In this document: positions 7,719 to 15,066 of the stretch, piece by piece
How the letters are laid out: each line of letters opens with the position of its first letter
Position numbering within the stretch: the stretch's first letter is position 1
DNA from: a virus
Direction: 5' to 3' (one strand)
IMG/VR virus record: IMGVR_UViG_3300040960_000911
Coordinates: 1-26,901 of that record
Length of the DNA stretch: 26,901 bases
Made by a program: the position numbers and the translations under genes
Notes under the pieces: generated by a model
Databases searched by the model: none
Told to the model about the DNA's origin: nothing
What the model saw: only the letters and a program-made list of their open reading frames with translations

Positions 7719-8579
7719 TTATGCTTGTGCTTCTGCTCCAAATACTCCTTGATCAACTGTTCTACCATTAAAAAAGTTTCCAAAGTTAGTATTATCTTGA
7801 GCATCAACACCAAAGTTATTATAGTATTCATCAAATCTAAATCCAGTCACTTTACTATAATCAAAAGCATTTATTGGTCTTTGAACAGTACCTGGAGGAG
7901 TTGTTTGAGTATTAGGATTTCCTGAGTTTGCAAACCCAGGTGCTCTGAACCTAACAGTTCCTTTCTTCTCAACAACATAACGTGTAAAATAGAAACCAAC
8001 AGAACACTTTAAAATATCACTTTGATTATACGATACTGGCATAGAAACTATATTGTAAGGAAAAGCTCCAATAAGTTCATATTCTAAGTTAGATCCACCA
8101 CGTTTTTTTGGATCTAATGGTGCTTTGGTTGGTCTAAAGTAATCCTTTTCAAACTTACTTATATAGATTGTTTGCTTATAGTCTACAGGATATGTCATCC
8201 TATAAAATGCAGTATCTTCTCTATAAGCATTTCGTGATTGAGTGTATCCTTGTCCAACAACAAACTCAATCCACTTTTCAAAAAAATCAACTACATTATA
8301 TTGATGATCAACATAAAATGTTAGGTTAAATGATTCATCATACATTCTTCTATATGCCATCTTCTCAGTAACACCATGATGGTCATTAGTTACTTGATGA
8401 GTCGCTAATGATGAACCAGGCAAAGTTGCTTCATGGCACAGCAAACTAATATTCTCAGTTTGTTGAAATATTCTTGGTGGAGGAACTATGGTAAGTTGGT
8501 ATAACGAGGTCTGTGCAAGATTTAATGCCCTAGATTTAAAGTCACTTATACTATAACTCTTTGGGGGTACAGCAGACAT
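7719..8579 (-). CDS. 54: Tail tube-like baseplate protein (gp54/gp19 fold family)
   Basis: 286 aa. The central part (residues about 45-115), with LLCHEATLPGSSLATHQV, MAYRRMYDESFNLTFYVD and FFEKWIEFV, is typical of phage tail-tube-fold proteins. These form rings around the tail channel. T4 gp54 (320 aa) starts the tube on top of gp48, and gp48 is encoded just across the divergent junction here. gp19 itself is expected elsewhere in the genome and is shorter. I therefore favour gp54, from fold pattern and neighbourhood. Only 32 bases separate its start from gp4 on the opposite strand. A TATATAAG stretch at 8598-8605 could be a poor late promoter for it. Confidence 0.6.
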   Translation of the reverse strand: MSAVPPKSYSISDFKSRALNLAQTSLYQLTIVPPPRIFQQTENISLLCHEATLPGSSLATHQVTNDHHGVTEKMAYRRMYDESFNLTFYVDHQYNVVDFFEKWIEFVVGQGYTQSRNAYREDTAFYRMTYPVDYKQTIYISKFEKDYFRPTKAPLDPKKRGGSNLEYELIGAFPYNIVSMPVSYNQSDILKCSVGFYFTRYVVEKKGTVRFRAPGFANSGNPNTQTTPPGTVQRPINAFDYSKVTGFRFDEYYNNFGVDAQDNTNFGNFFNGRTVDQGVFGAEAQA

Positions 8580-8580
8580 T

Positions 8581-8588
8581 TATAAATA
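8581..8588 (+). promoter_or_regulatory. T4-type late promoter (TATAAATA) before gp4
   Basis: This is a perfect copy of the T4 late -10 box, TATAAATA, ending 23 bases before the gp4 ATG in the 32-base divergent gap. In T4, the late sigma factor gp55 recognises this box, and gp33 couples it to the sliding clamp. The presence of gp33 in the window supports the same mechanism. Confidence 0.72.
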
Positions 8589-8611
8589 CTTTTTGATCTT
8601 ATATATTATGT

Positions 8612-9067
8612 ATGCGAGAAAGTAAATATCATCAGGGAAAGTTTCATCCTAAGCATCCAGAAAAATATAAAGGAAACCCAAGTAACATAGTTTACAGATC
8701 TTCTTGGGAACTTAAGTTCATGAGGTACTGTGATCTAAACGAGAAGATAATGGAATGGGGTAGTGAAGAATTTTTTATTCCTTACTTTGATCCTACGACA
8801 AAAAAAGTCCGTAGATATTTTCCTGACTTTATTGTAAAGATTAAAGAAAATAGTGGCAATATTAAAAAATACGTTGTAGAAGTTAAACCGAAAAAACAAA
8901 CCATAGAACCAAAGCAGACAAAAGGAAAGCAAAAGAAAACTTTCATTAATGAAGTTATGATGTATACTAAAAATATAGCAAAATGGAAAGCTGCTAGGGA
9001 ATGGTGCGAAGACCATATGGTAGAGTTTAAGATTATAACAGAAGACGAACTAAACCCCTATAAATAA
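8612..9067 (+). CDS. 4: Head completion protein gp4
   Basis: 151 aa, essentially the length of T4 gp4 (150 aa). The order of motifs YRSSWELKFMRYCD, YFPDFIV and VVEVKPK is that of a nuclease-like PD-(D/E)XK fold (Asp in PDF, Glu-x-Lys in EVK), as known for the gp4/gp50 family. It finishes the packaged head before tail joining. The ATG at 8612 is used; the ATG at 8608 is in a frame that stops after five codons. It is one of three plus-strand genes in the window and lies directly behind a perfect late promoter box. Its last codons overlap the late box of gp48. Confidence 0.88.
   Translation: MRESKYHQGKFHPKHPEKYKGNPSNIVYRSSWELKFMRYCDLNEKIMEWGSEEFFIPYFDPTTKKVRRYFPDFIVKIKENSGNIKKYVVEVKPKKQTIEPKQTKGKQKKTFINEVMMYTKNIAKWKAAREWCEDHMVEFKIITEDELNPYK
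9059..9066 (+). promoter_or_regulatory. T4-type late promoter (TATAAATA) before gp48
   Basis: A perfect TATAAATA box is embedded in the last codons of gp4 and ends 16 bases before the gp48 ATG. If used as in T4, the leader would be only about 5-10 bases, and no Shine-Dalgarno sequence is visible. gp48 may therefore be translated from a very short leader, or from the longer gp4 transcript. Confidence 0.55.
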
Positions 9068-9082
9068 CTAAAAATAGTGTAA

Positions 9083-10333
9083 ATGGCATTAAGTCAAGGT
9101 AGTGTAAGTCCCACAACCCTTATTGATGGTTTATCATTTAACGTTGAAGCAAAAAATGACTCTGGGTCTCAGGTAAAAATAAATCGAACACCAGAAATAC
9201 CTTTAAGTAATAATGAGGTATCTGCTGGTGCAAACTATTTTAACTCTGATGGATCTATAAGTTGGGCAGATTATAACTTAAACACTGGAGATGCTTTTCA
9301 GTTGGGCGCTCCAGATTTCTTTATGGAAGAACTAGTAAATAATCCAGTTTATACTAATACAATCAAAAATGCATCGGATTATTGGTCAAATACTAACTTT
9401 GCAGTTTCTGAAAATGATGCTTCTTTTAATCTAGGTTCAACTGGTGAATTAAATCAATCTACGCCAACAGTCGAAAGAAGAACCGCACCAATAACATCTC
9501 TATCATATCCACTTAAAAGAGACTCTGAACTTGATTATTTAAAAATAACTGTTATTGAATATATTCCTCCTGGTTTACCTAGAGATGATTTTAATACTGC
9601 ATCCACAGAATCTCCTGGAAGAAAAAAATCACTTGGGACAACCATTTTCTTACCAATGCAACCAGGGATTAGAGACACTAACGCAGTCTCTTGGAATCAA
9701 GATCAAATGAATGTTTTCCAAGCAAGGGCAGCAGGAGCAGCAACAAATGCTATCAATAGTATAGGTGATGGGAAATTTGCAGATGCTTTTAAAGGTCTTA
9801 TCACAGATAGCAAAGCATTTGCCGATGATCTTTTAGCAACGGAAGGTCTTGGGGCATATATTACAGCATATTTTGCTGGTCAAGCAGTTGGCGCAAATGT
9901 GATTACAAGAACAACTGGTGCAGTTTTAAATAATAATCTTGAAATGCTTTTCCAAGGTCCATCACTTAGAACATTCTCATATAACTACAAGTTTACTCCA
10001 AGAGAACCAGCAGAAGCAAATAATATACGAAATATTATAAGAGTATTGAAAAAAGAATCTGCCGTACAAAAAGCAAACACTGGACTATTTTTAAAATCTC
10101 CAAATGTGTTTGATTTACAGTACATCTTTGGGGAAACTGGAGCACCTCATCCATTCTTAAACAACATCAAAACTTGTGCCCTAACAAACATCACTACTGA
10201 TTATACTCCCGATGGATCTTACATGACATATCCAGATGGATCAATGACATCATATAATCTCAGTCTAACATTCTCAGAACTCGAACCAATCTATAGAGAC
10301 GACCAAGAAAAAGCTAGCGGTATGGGGTACTAA
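9083..10333 (+). CDS. 48: Baseplate tail tube cap protein gp48
   Basis: 416 aa (T4 gp48 is 364). Family landmarks are the central LSYPLKRDSELDYLKITV, IFLPMQPGIRD and the C-terminal half containing LFQGPSLRTFSYNYKFTPR, and the end MTSYNLSLTFSELEPIYRD. In T4, gp48 forms a hexameric ring on the baseplate hub on which gp54 and then the tail tube are built. A low-complexity Ala/Gly-rich helical stretch at about 205-270 is an insertion relative to a minimal tube domain. Three bases separate it from gp53, with which it forms a late unit. Confidence 0.88.
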   Translation: MALSQGSVSPTTLIDGLSFNVEAKNDSGSQVKINRTPEIPLSNNEVSAGANYFNSDGSISWADYNLNTGDAFQLGAPDFFMEELVNNPVYTNTIKNASDYWSNTNFAVSENDASFNLGSTGELNQSTPTVERRTAPITSLSYPLKRDSELDYLKITVIEYIPPGLPRDDFNTASTESPGRKKSLGTTIFLPMQPGIRDTNAVSWNQDQMNVFQARAAGAATNAINSIGDGKFADAFKGLITDSKAFADDLLATEGLGAYITAYFAGQAVGANVITRTTGAVLNNNLEMLFQGPSLRTFSYNYKFTPREPAEANNIRNIIRVLKKESAVQKANTGLFLKSPNVFDLQYIFGETGAPHPFLNNIKTCALTNITTDYTPDGSYMTYPDGSMTSYNLSLTFSELEPIYRDDQEKASGMGY

Positions 10334-10335
10334 AA

Positions 10336-11007
10336 ATGGCATTAAGACCTTACTTTAGACAAGTTCCTAACTTTGATTACGTCAACGTAAACCCAAGTAA
10401 TGATAGTGTTAGAAACTATATCACAGTAAAAAATCTCTTTAAAAGAGGACAAATCAGAAGCGAGATTTTCAAAAACGTCAACTATTTTACTAAGTATTTT
10501 ATAGTTGGCAACCAAAGACCAGATAACGTGGCATATGATCTGTATGGCGAATCGACTTTGGATTGGGTAGTTTTACTATCAAACAACATCTTAAACCTAC
10601 AAAATGAATGGCCACTACCACAAGAAAGTTTTGATGAACTGATGCTAAGAAAATATGGTAGTTATGAAAATCTTTATAAAGTTCATCACTATGAATCAAT
10701 AGAACAAAAAGATGAGACTGGTACAGTAGTGTTTCCTGGTGGTCTTCATGTAGATAGAACTTTTTCTATGGAATACTATTCGACTAGAGATGGACAGGTT
10801 CTTAAAGAAAATATTACAGTACCAGTGACAAACTATGAATATGAGACAAGAATAGAAGAGAAAAAAAGAACCATATTTACACTAAAACCAAAGTATCTTA
10901 CTACTCTATTTGATGACATTGAAGAAATAATGGAATATAAAAAAGGTTCTGAACAATATGTGTCCAGAACCCTCAAGAAAGGATTTAATGCTAAACTATT
11001 TGATTAA
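10336..11007 (+). CDS. 53: Baseplate wedge protein gp53
   Basis: 223 aa against 196 in T4 gp53. The N-terminal motifs, with the YFRQVPNFDYVN start, VKNLFKRGQIR, YDLYGESTLDWVVLLSNN and NEWPLPQESFDEL, are the strongly conserved core of gp53 (LysM-like wedge protein). It joins the wedges around the hub. It follows gp48 by three bases. Its stop codon overlaps the stop of gp32 on the other strand (shared TTAA), so the two operons converge with no terminator between them. Confidence 0.9.
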   Translation: MALRPYFRQVPNFDYVNVNPSNDSVRNYITVKNLFKRGQIRSEIFKNVNYFTKYFIVGNQRPDNVAYDLYGESTLDWVVLLSNNILNLQNEWPLPQESFDELMLRKYGSYENLYKVHHYESIEQKDETGTVVFPGGLHVDRTFSMEYYSTRDGQVLKENITVPVTNYEYETRIEEKKRTIFTLKPKYLTTLFDDIEEIMEYKKGSEQYVSRTLKKGFNAKLFD

Positions 11008-11975
11008 AAATCATCATTTGCTAGAGCATTAAACATTGCCATTGCATCATCTTCATCTTTATCAACCATAGAAGATAGATTAGCAAGTTCTCGCTTCATG
11101 GTTTCAGGTGGTTCGGGTGCTCGGGCAGAACGGGCAGCTTCTTCTAGTTGCTCCATTACGTTATCAGTCTTAGTGGTTTTGGGGGAGAATGCTTCATATT
11201 TTTCCTCTTCATCAAAAGACTGAGACTTAGGCGCAACCTTACCAACTCCAAGAACTACATTTAGACGCTTTTCGAGATCGTCATAAGACTTGAACTTATC
11301 GAGAGCAACCAGTTCTTGGAGAGAATACTCCTTATTCCAGATTGCTTCCAAGGCATCATCATCATCCAGAAGAGCAGATGTTGCAGCGAACTCAGACTTA
11401 TCATAGTTCCAATAACCATCAACTTTTGCCAGTTTCAGTTTGAAGTTGGCACCTTGCCAGAAGTCGAATGGATCGATTGCTTCTTCATCTTCAAACTCTG
11501 GTTGCATAGCAGCAAGAATCTTATCATGAATCTTCTTGCCGAACTTATAGAGGAACACTTTGCCCTCGTTTTCTGGGTGAAGTGGATCCTTAACAACGTA
11601 AATATTAGAATAGTAAGACAGTTTACGCTTACGATTACGTGCGATATTTTTATCAGACTCTAGACCACTGTTCCATAGTTTGTTATTTTCTGCACAAACT
11701 GGACACTTTCCTCCGTTAGTAGTCAGACAGTTGTCAATCAACCAACCACCAGGACCTTGGAAAGCATGACTGAAGACTTTTGCCCATGGCATGTCTTCAC
11801 CTTCTGGTGCAGGTAGAAAACGGATTACGGCATAACCAGTACCACCTTTGTCCATTTCTGGTTTCCAAAAGCGGTCATCAACAGAACCACGGGCGGAACT
11901 TTTTTCAACTTCTTTAACAAGTTTTTCAGTAAGAGTTCCTAGACGGGACTGTTTTTTTAGGGTTTCAAATGACAT
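11004..11975 (-). CDS. 32: Single-stranded DNA-binding protein gp32
   Basis: 323 aa from the ATG at 11975, which has GAGGTT at proper distance; the longer reading frame up to 12044 would place the leader hairpin in the coding region. Zinc ligands H70, C83, C91 and C94 follow the T4 pattern (His-x12-Cys ... CPVC). VKDPLHPENEGKVFLYKFGKK closely follows the T4 core domain. The C-terminal tail is acidic and ends in ALANDDF, as expected for the part that recruits replication proteins. The protein coats single strands in replication, recombination and repair. It is the last gene of the gp33-gp59-DUF1825-gp32 operon and also has its own candidate promoter (12051-12079). Confidence 0.95.
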   Translation of the reverse strand: MSFETLKKQSRLGTLTEKLVKEVEKSSARGSVDDRFWKPEMDKGGTGYAVIRFLPAPEGEDMPWAKVFSHAFQGPGGWLIDNCLTTNGGKCPVCAENNKLWNSGLESDKNIARNRKRKLSYYSNIYVVKDPLHPENEGKVFLYKFGKKIHDKILAAMQPEFEDEEAIDPFDFWQGANFKLKLAKVDGYWNYDKSEFAATSALLDDDDALEAIWNKEYSLQELVALDKFKSYDDLEKRLNVVLGVGKVAPKSQSFDEEEKYEAFSPKTTKTDNVMEQLEEAARSARAPEPPETMKRELANLSSMVDKDEDDAMAMFNALANDDF

Positions 11976-12024
11976 GTGAACCTCGTATTTTTGTAAGTAT
12001 TTGGCCTGTTTGGGTTTGCTTTGG

Positions 12025-12043
12025 TGCGGATTCCCTAGCCGCA
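12025..12043 (-). promoter_or_regulatory. Hairpin at the 5' end of the gp32 leader, possible translational operator
   Basis: On the minus strand TGCGG and CCGCA can pair around a nine-base loop. The hairpin starts about one base after the predicted transcription start. It is followed by a 49-base leader that is poor in G and A/C-rich, then the ATG. T4 gp32 represses its own translation by binding a pseudoknot followed by an unstructured leader; the layout here is parallel, but a pseudoknot is not obvious (only a GGG in the loop with a CCC downstream). Confidence 0.45.
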
Positions 12044-12050
12044 TAAGAAT

Positions 12051-12079
12051 AGTGTATTAGTGATCGGTGTGCTTGTCAA
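12051..12079 (-). promoter_or_regulatory. Sigma70-type promoter for gp32
   Basis: TTGACA (12074-12079) is separated by exactly 17 bases from TACACT (12051-12056). The -35 box lies in the last codons of the DUF1825-like gene. The predicted start is near 12044. This would allow gp32 to be made in excess over the other operon members. Confidence 0.65.
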
Positions 12080-12398
12080 TGTCCTTCTTCATCTGGACTA
12101 GTGCTTTTTCCATGTTACCAAACATGAATGAAATGTCAACCCCTTCGTCCAGACCCATCAGTTTAGCAGACTCAATGATTTTATTTTTAATATCCTGTGC
12201 TTCTGGATCATCAGAAAGACTCATACGAGTATACAATACTCTCTGTTTCTCCAGCAACTTTTGGAGGAGTTCAACATGATTAACTTTCTGTTGTTTATCC
12301 ATCCTATAAAAGTTAAACACATTTCTGTAAAGATCTTCCTGAAGTTCAGAGATCTCTGCTAGTTCTGCCCTAACAAGATCAGAATCGAAAAATGTCAT
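12057..12398 (-). CDS. DUF1825-like small protein of cyanobacterial/cyanophage type
   Basis: 113 aa from the ATG at 12398; a GTG at 12407 is also in frame, but AAGGAG sits eight bases before the ATG, which overlaps the gp59 stop as ATGA. The start MTFFDSDLVRAEL, the middle ELLQKLLEKQRVLYTRMSLSDD and the end MEKALVQMKKDID follow the layout of the cyanobacterial DUF1825 family. It is predicted mostly helical and contains no cysteine. The function is unknown. Its placement between gp59 and gp32 suggests a replication or transcription role. T4 has no counterpart here. Confidence 0.75.
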   Translation of the reverse strand: MTFFDSDLVRAELAEISELQEDLYRNVFNFYRMDKQQKVNHVELLQKLLEKQRVLYTRMSLSDDPEAQDIKNKIIESAKLMGLDEGVDISFMFGNMEKALVQMKKDIDKHTDH

Positions 12399-12991
12399 TC
12401 TAAACACTCCTTTAAAATACGTTTAAACTTAAATATATCAATATGTATAAATGATGAATACTTTTTGATCTTGAGAGAAACAAACTGCCATACTGGATCA
12501 GTAAGTTTTTTGTCAAATCTTTGTCTGAAGTTTAAGATTTTATCTAGAATCACTAGTGTTTCTAAAGAAACTTCTTTTCTTAAAAACTTTTTTAAGATCT
12601 TTGGATGGGAAGAACCATTGATTTTAAACAATGAGACAAAATCATCATCCAAAAAGAGATCATTTATTTCTTGCTCAAAACAATATTTCAATGATTGTGA
12701 TTTTTTCTGCCAGTTTAAATAAACTGATTCACCTTCCTTGATAATGTCACCAATCCATAAAGATTGTGGATCTTCAGCACTTGAAAAGTTTGCAACAAAA
12801 AAACTCAAGATCTCTTCATCACTTTTTTGACGACTCATTTTTTCAAAAAAGAATCTATCTTTTCTCTTGTAAAAAGATTGCAAAGACGATCTTGTTTTTC
12901 CACAGTACTTATGATAATCGTACTTTTCCTGAGTAAAATGATTTTTGATTGACAAATAGGTTTTGAAGCAATCGTGAGGGTCCAATTTCAA
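12395..12991 (-). CDS. 59: Loader of DNA helicase gp59
   Basis: 198 aa (T4 gp59: 217). The N-terminal region, with KYDYHKYCGKTR, then FYKRKDRFFFEKMSR and LWIGDI, aligns with T4 gp59 around its KYDVIKYN, QKRRDKYFFQKLSEK and AWIGDI segments. gp59 binds fork DNA and gp32 and loads the gp41 helicase. The start is TTG at 12991, inside a TTGA overlap with the gp33 stop. No ATG exists nearby, so translation is probably coupled to gp33. The neighbours gp33 and gp32 are the same as in T4, in a different order. Confidence 0.85.
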   Translation of the reverse strand: MKLDPHDCFKTYLSIKNHFTQEKYDYHKYCGKTRSSLQSFYKRKDRFFFEKMSRQKSDEEILSFFVANFSSAEDPQSLWIGDIIKEGESVYLNWQKKSQSLKYCFEQEINDLFLDDDFVSLFKINGSSHPKILKKFLRKEVSLETLVILDKILNFRQRFDKKLTDPVWQFVSLKIKKYSSFIHIDIFKFKRILKECLE

Positions 12992-13281
12992 ATCTTTAAT
13001 CTAGCTCGAGAGGTTTTTTTCAAAAAGTTTAGTTCCATAGCTTCATATTTAATCTTCTCTTTTAGAGGTTTTGGTATGAGTTTAGGAACAGATTCTAGTT
13101 CTATTTTATTTTTTTCGCAGTAAAAAATGATAGCATCAATATATGACATATTGTCTTCATTTTTTACTATAGTTTCTATCTCTTGTGCAAACTTTGCAGG
13201 GAGAATAAACTTTGATTCTATCTCTTTTGAAAACTCTTGTTTGTAGTCTATTTGCATTAAATTCAATAGATTGAGTGACAT
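12988..13281 (-). CDS. 33: Late promoter transcription accessory protein gp33
   Basis: 97 aa (T4: 112). The second half, with MSYIDAIIFYCEKNKIELE followed by LIPKPLKEKIKYEAMELNFL (residues about 43-88), aligns with T4 gp33 (MSYLEATTAFLEENSI, FIPSGIIEKIQSEAIDENLL). gp33 bridges RNA polymerase and the sliding clamp and activates late promoters together with gp55. It has a good GGAG ribosome site six bases before the ATG, and a candidate sigma70 promoter just upstream, so it would be expressed before the late genes it activates. Confidence 0.85.
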   Translation of the reverse strand: MSLNLLNLMQIDYKQEFSKEIESKFILPAKFAQEIETIVKNEDNMSYIDAIIFYCEKNKIELESVPKLIPKPLKEKIKYEAMELNFLKKTSRARLKI

Positions 13282-13304
13282 TTAATCTCCATAATACTTG
13301 CACA

Positions 13305-13333
13305 ATGTTATCATTATAACACATCAATGTCAA
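13305..13333 (-). promoter_or_regulatory. Sigma70-type promoter before gp33
   Basis: TTGACA (13328-13333) with a 17-base spacer to TAACAT (13305-13310). Within the spacer there is also a TGTTATAAT extended -10 (TATAAT at 13313-13318) that could work without a -35 box. Either would start transcription 15-25 bases before the gp33 ribosome site. The -35 box overlaps the stop codon of the nuclease gene. Confidence 0.6.
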
Positions 13334-13998
13334 GAAGTCTTATCATCGACAAACTTCCTGATATATTGAGTTAATAGTTTAATATATTTTTTCTTGTCGT
13401 ATTCTTCGTATACTTCTACTTCACCATTTTCACAAGTCATGATAATAACAAACTTCTTTACCGTAATCCCAGTAAGTTCATACAACATACATGCATAAGC
13501 ACAGCATTGTACGAAATAACCATCAATCCACTCTCTAGGTTTTGGTTTTACTGAGGTTTTAAAGTCAATAATGGCGAGTTCTCCATCAAACTCGGCAATA
13601 CAGTCCACAGTACCTGCAATACCAAAATATGTACTATAAAGTGATCCCTCAAGAGTATGAATATTATTTATACGATTTAAAGCTGGTTTAGCAATCTTGA
13701 ACAAAAGTTCGGAAATAGGTCGAACTTTAGGTAACGATTCATTTTTTAAATGATGCTCGATTAAAGTGTGAGCGTCAGTTCCTCGACTAGTTGCTTTTTT
13801 AGTAATCCTATCAGCTTCTTCTACACCAACTCGCTGCCTCCATTTATTAAAAAAGTCTTTTTTATAATGACTGATGACAGAAGTAATAGAAACAAAGCGA
13901 TGGAGTTCATCATTATCATGTACTTTATAATAACGAACTCCATCGATATGCTCCCTCTCAAGACGAGGGAGCTCCAAATCAACATGATTAAAAATCAT
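13330..13998 (-). CDS. PD-(D/E)XK exonuclease, RecB/Cas4/MGME1-like
   Basis: 222 aa. Motifs in order: RGTDAH (72-77), GTVDCIAEF with Asp132, IIDFKTS with Asp145 and Lys147, and QCCAYACM with Gln164 and Tyr168. This is the RecB-family nuclease signature (G.x.H, D, DxK, QxxxY) in a stand-alone, single-domain protein of the usual length. It probably trims or degrades single-stranded DNA ends in phage recombination or host DNA breakdown. The lack of a conserved Cys cluster argues against an iron-sulfur Cas4 enzyme. It overlaps phoH by four bases (ATGA) and precedes the gp33 promoter. Confidence 0.82.
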   Translation of the reverse strand: MIFNHVDLELPRLEREHIDGVRYYKVHDNDELHRFVSITSVISHYKKDFFNKWRQRVGVEEADRITKKATSRGTDAHTLIEHHLKNESLPKVRPISELLFKIAKPALNRINNIHTLEGSLYSTYFGIAGTVDCIAEFDGELAIIDFKTSVKPKPREWIDGYFVQCCAYACMLYELTGITVKKFVIIMTCENGEVEVYEEYDKKKYIKLLTQYIRKFVDDKTS

Positions 13999-14771
13999 AA
14001 ATCCAAATCAGCTTTTAGTGTTTCTTTGGCAACCAGATATTCTTTGCAAAGACCTGAGCGGACAATATCTTCTACGCCAAACTCAATAATATCAAAAGAT
14101 GGCATAGATTGCAAGATTCTCATAAAATCAATAATACCATTACGCTCTCTTTCTTTAAGTAAATCTGTTTGAGTAGCGTCTCCACAGAACATAATCTTAG
14201 AGTCTATCCCAACGCGAGTAATAATAGAATCTAGTTCATGGAAGTTAAGGTTCTGGAACTCATCCACAATAATAATTGATTTATCTAAAGTTGTTCCACG
14301 AATAAATGAAGTAGACCAGAAAGAAATAGTCCCTTGAGTCTTTAGATTTGCATATAGCATCTCATTTGATGCCTCATCCACTTCAAACATGTATTTGACC
14401 ATGTTTTTGTATGGAATTTGGTACAATGATGATTTATCTTCATGGTCTCCAGGAAGGAATCCAATCTCCCTAGTAGCAACGAGAGATCTTACAATGTAAA
14501 TCTTTTCGTATGGTGTTTTTTCATTAAGAACATCTAAAAGCGCGTTGTAAAGGGTAATAAATGTTTTACCTGTGCCAGCTGCACCATAAGCAACAAGATT
14601 TTGATCTTGTGCATACTTATCAAATAAAGTTTCTTGATTGTCCGTTAGAGGTTCAATTTTTTTGATAAAACTGGTATTAATGGGTTTTTTTCTTTTCATA
14701 ACGCGATTGCTCATACCAAATGGAACTGGAGTTGCGATGCCAATACCTGTTTTGTTTTTCTTTGCGGGCAT
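13995..14771 (-). CDS. phoH: PhoH-like P-loop ATPase
   Basis: 258 aa. Walker A GAAGTGKT (63-70), IYIVRSLVATREIGFLPGD (91-109) and Walker B IIIVDEFQN with Asp170/Glu171 are the PhoH hallmarks. FCGDATQTD is the family sensor motif. The N-terminal 40 residues are basic and variable. Cyanophage PhoH is widespread and belongs to an RNA-helicase-like ATPase family. A role in phosphate stress is often assumed from the name, but is not shown. The start is the ATG at 14771, five bases after the stop of the upstream small gene. Confidence 0.92.
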   Translation of the reverse strand: MPAKKNKTGIGIATPVPFGMSNRVMKRKKPINTSFIKKIEPLTDNQETLFDKYAQDQNLVAYGAAGTGKTFITLYNALLDVLNEKTPYEKIYIVRSLVATREIGFLPGDHEDKSSLYQIPYKNMVKYMFEVDEASNEMLYANLKTQGTISFWSTSFIRGTTLDKSIIIVDEFQNLNFHELDSIITRVGIDSKIMFCGDATQTDLLKERERNGIIDFMRILQSMPSFDIIEFGVEDIVRSGLCKEYLVAKETLKADLDL

Positions 14772-14776
14772 AGGGT

Positions 14777-15025
14777 TCAGATTTTACTTACTTTTGATCC
14801 TGGCATTTTAGAAGCTCTATCCAAAACTTCATTCCAACCAGGGTTTTTAGCGACTAACTTATTCTGCCAATCTCCCACTTCACAAGCAGAAGGACAGGTA
14901 GAAGGATCAGACCAGTCGCGTGTCCAATCTGGGTTATCTTTACACCACTGACCCCAGTCATGAATACTCATGATAACCTCTTTTTGTTCACCTGTTTGTT
15001 TATTGACGACGGGATATGTTGCCAA
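14777..15025 (-). CDS. Small conserved cyanophage protein with paired Cys, unknown function
   Basis: 82 aa if it starts at TTG 15025, which has AAGAGG at about seven bases. The GTG at 15034 lies directly against that ribosome site and is less likely. The conserved-looking centre WTRDWSDPSTCPSACEVGDW has two Cys four residues apart and many Trp. No known enzyme motif is visible. It precedes phoH closely and follows thyX. A CATAAATA late-type box lies 27 bases before the start. Confidence 0.7.
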   Translation of the reverse strand: MATYPVVNKQTGEQKEVIMSIHDWGQWCKDNPDWTRDWSDPSTCPSACEVGDWQNKLVAKNPGWNEVLDRASKMPGSKVSKI

Positions 15026-15052
15026 AATTTTCACCTCTTAATGATATGAATT

Positions 15053-15060
15053 TATTTATG
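15053..15060 (-). promoter_or_regulatory. Late promoter-like box (CATAAATA)
   Basis: One mismatch from TATAAATA, in the short gap between thyX and the small gene before phoH, 27 bases from the preferred start codon. It could give a late transcript of that gene, phoH and the nuclease. Confidence 0.45.
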
Positions 15061-15066
15061 GATACA

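Noticed and set aside
13665-13672. Perfect TATAAATA on the minus strand
   Set aside because: It lies well inside the nuclease coding region with no gene start within a useful distance; most likely chance.
13330-13998. Cas4 nuclease as part of a CRISPR system
   Set aside because: The conserved Cys cluster of Cas4 is not evident and there are no other CRISPR parts; a phage RecB-type exonuclease explains the motifs.
13995-14771. Reading phoH as a marker of phosphate-starvation control
   Set aside because: No PHO-box-like direct repeats were seen upstream, and the gene name alone does not show regulation.
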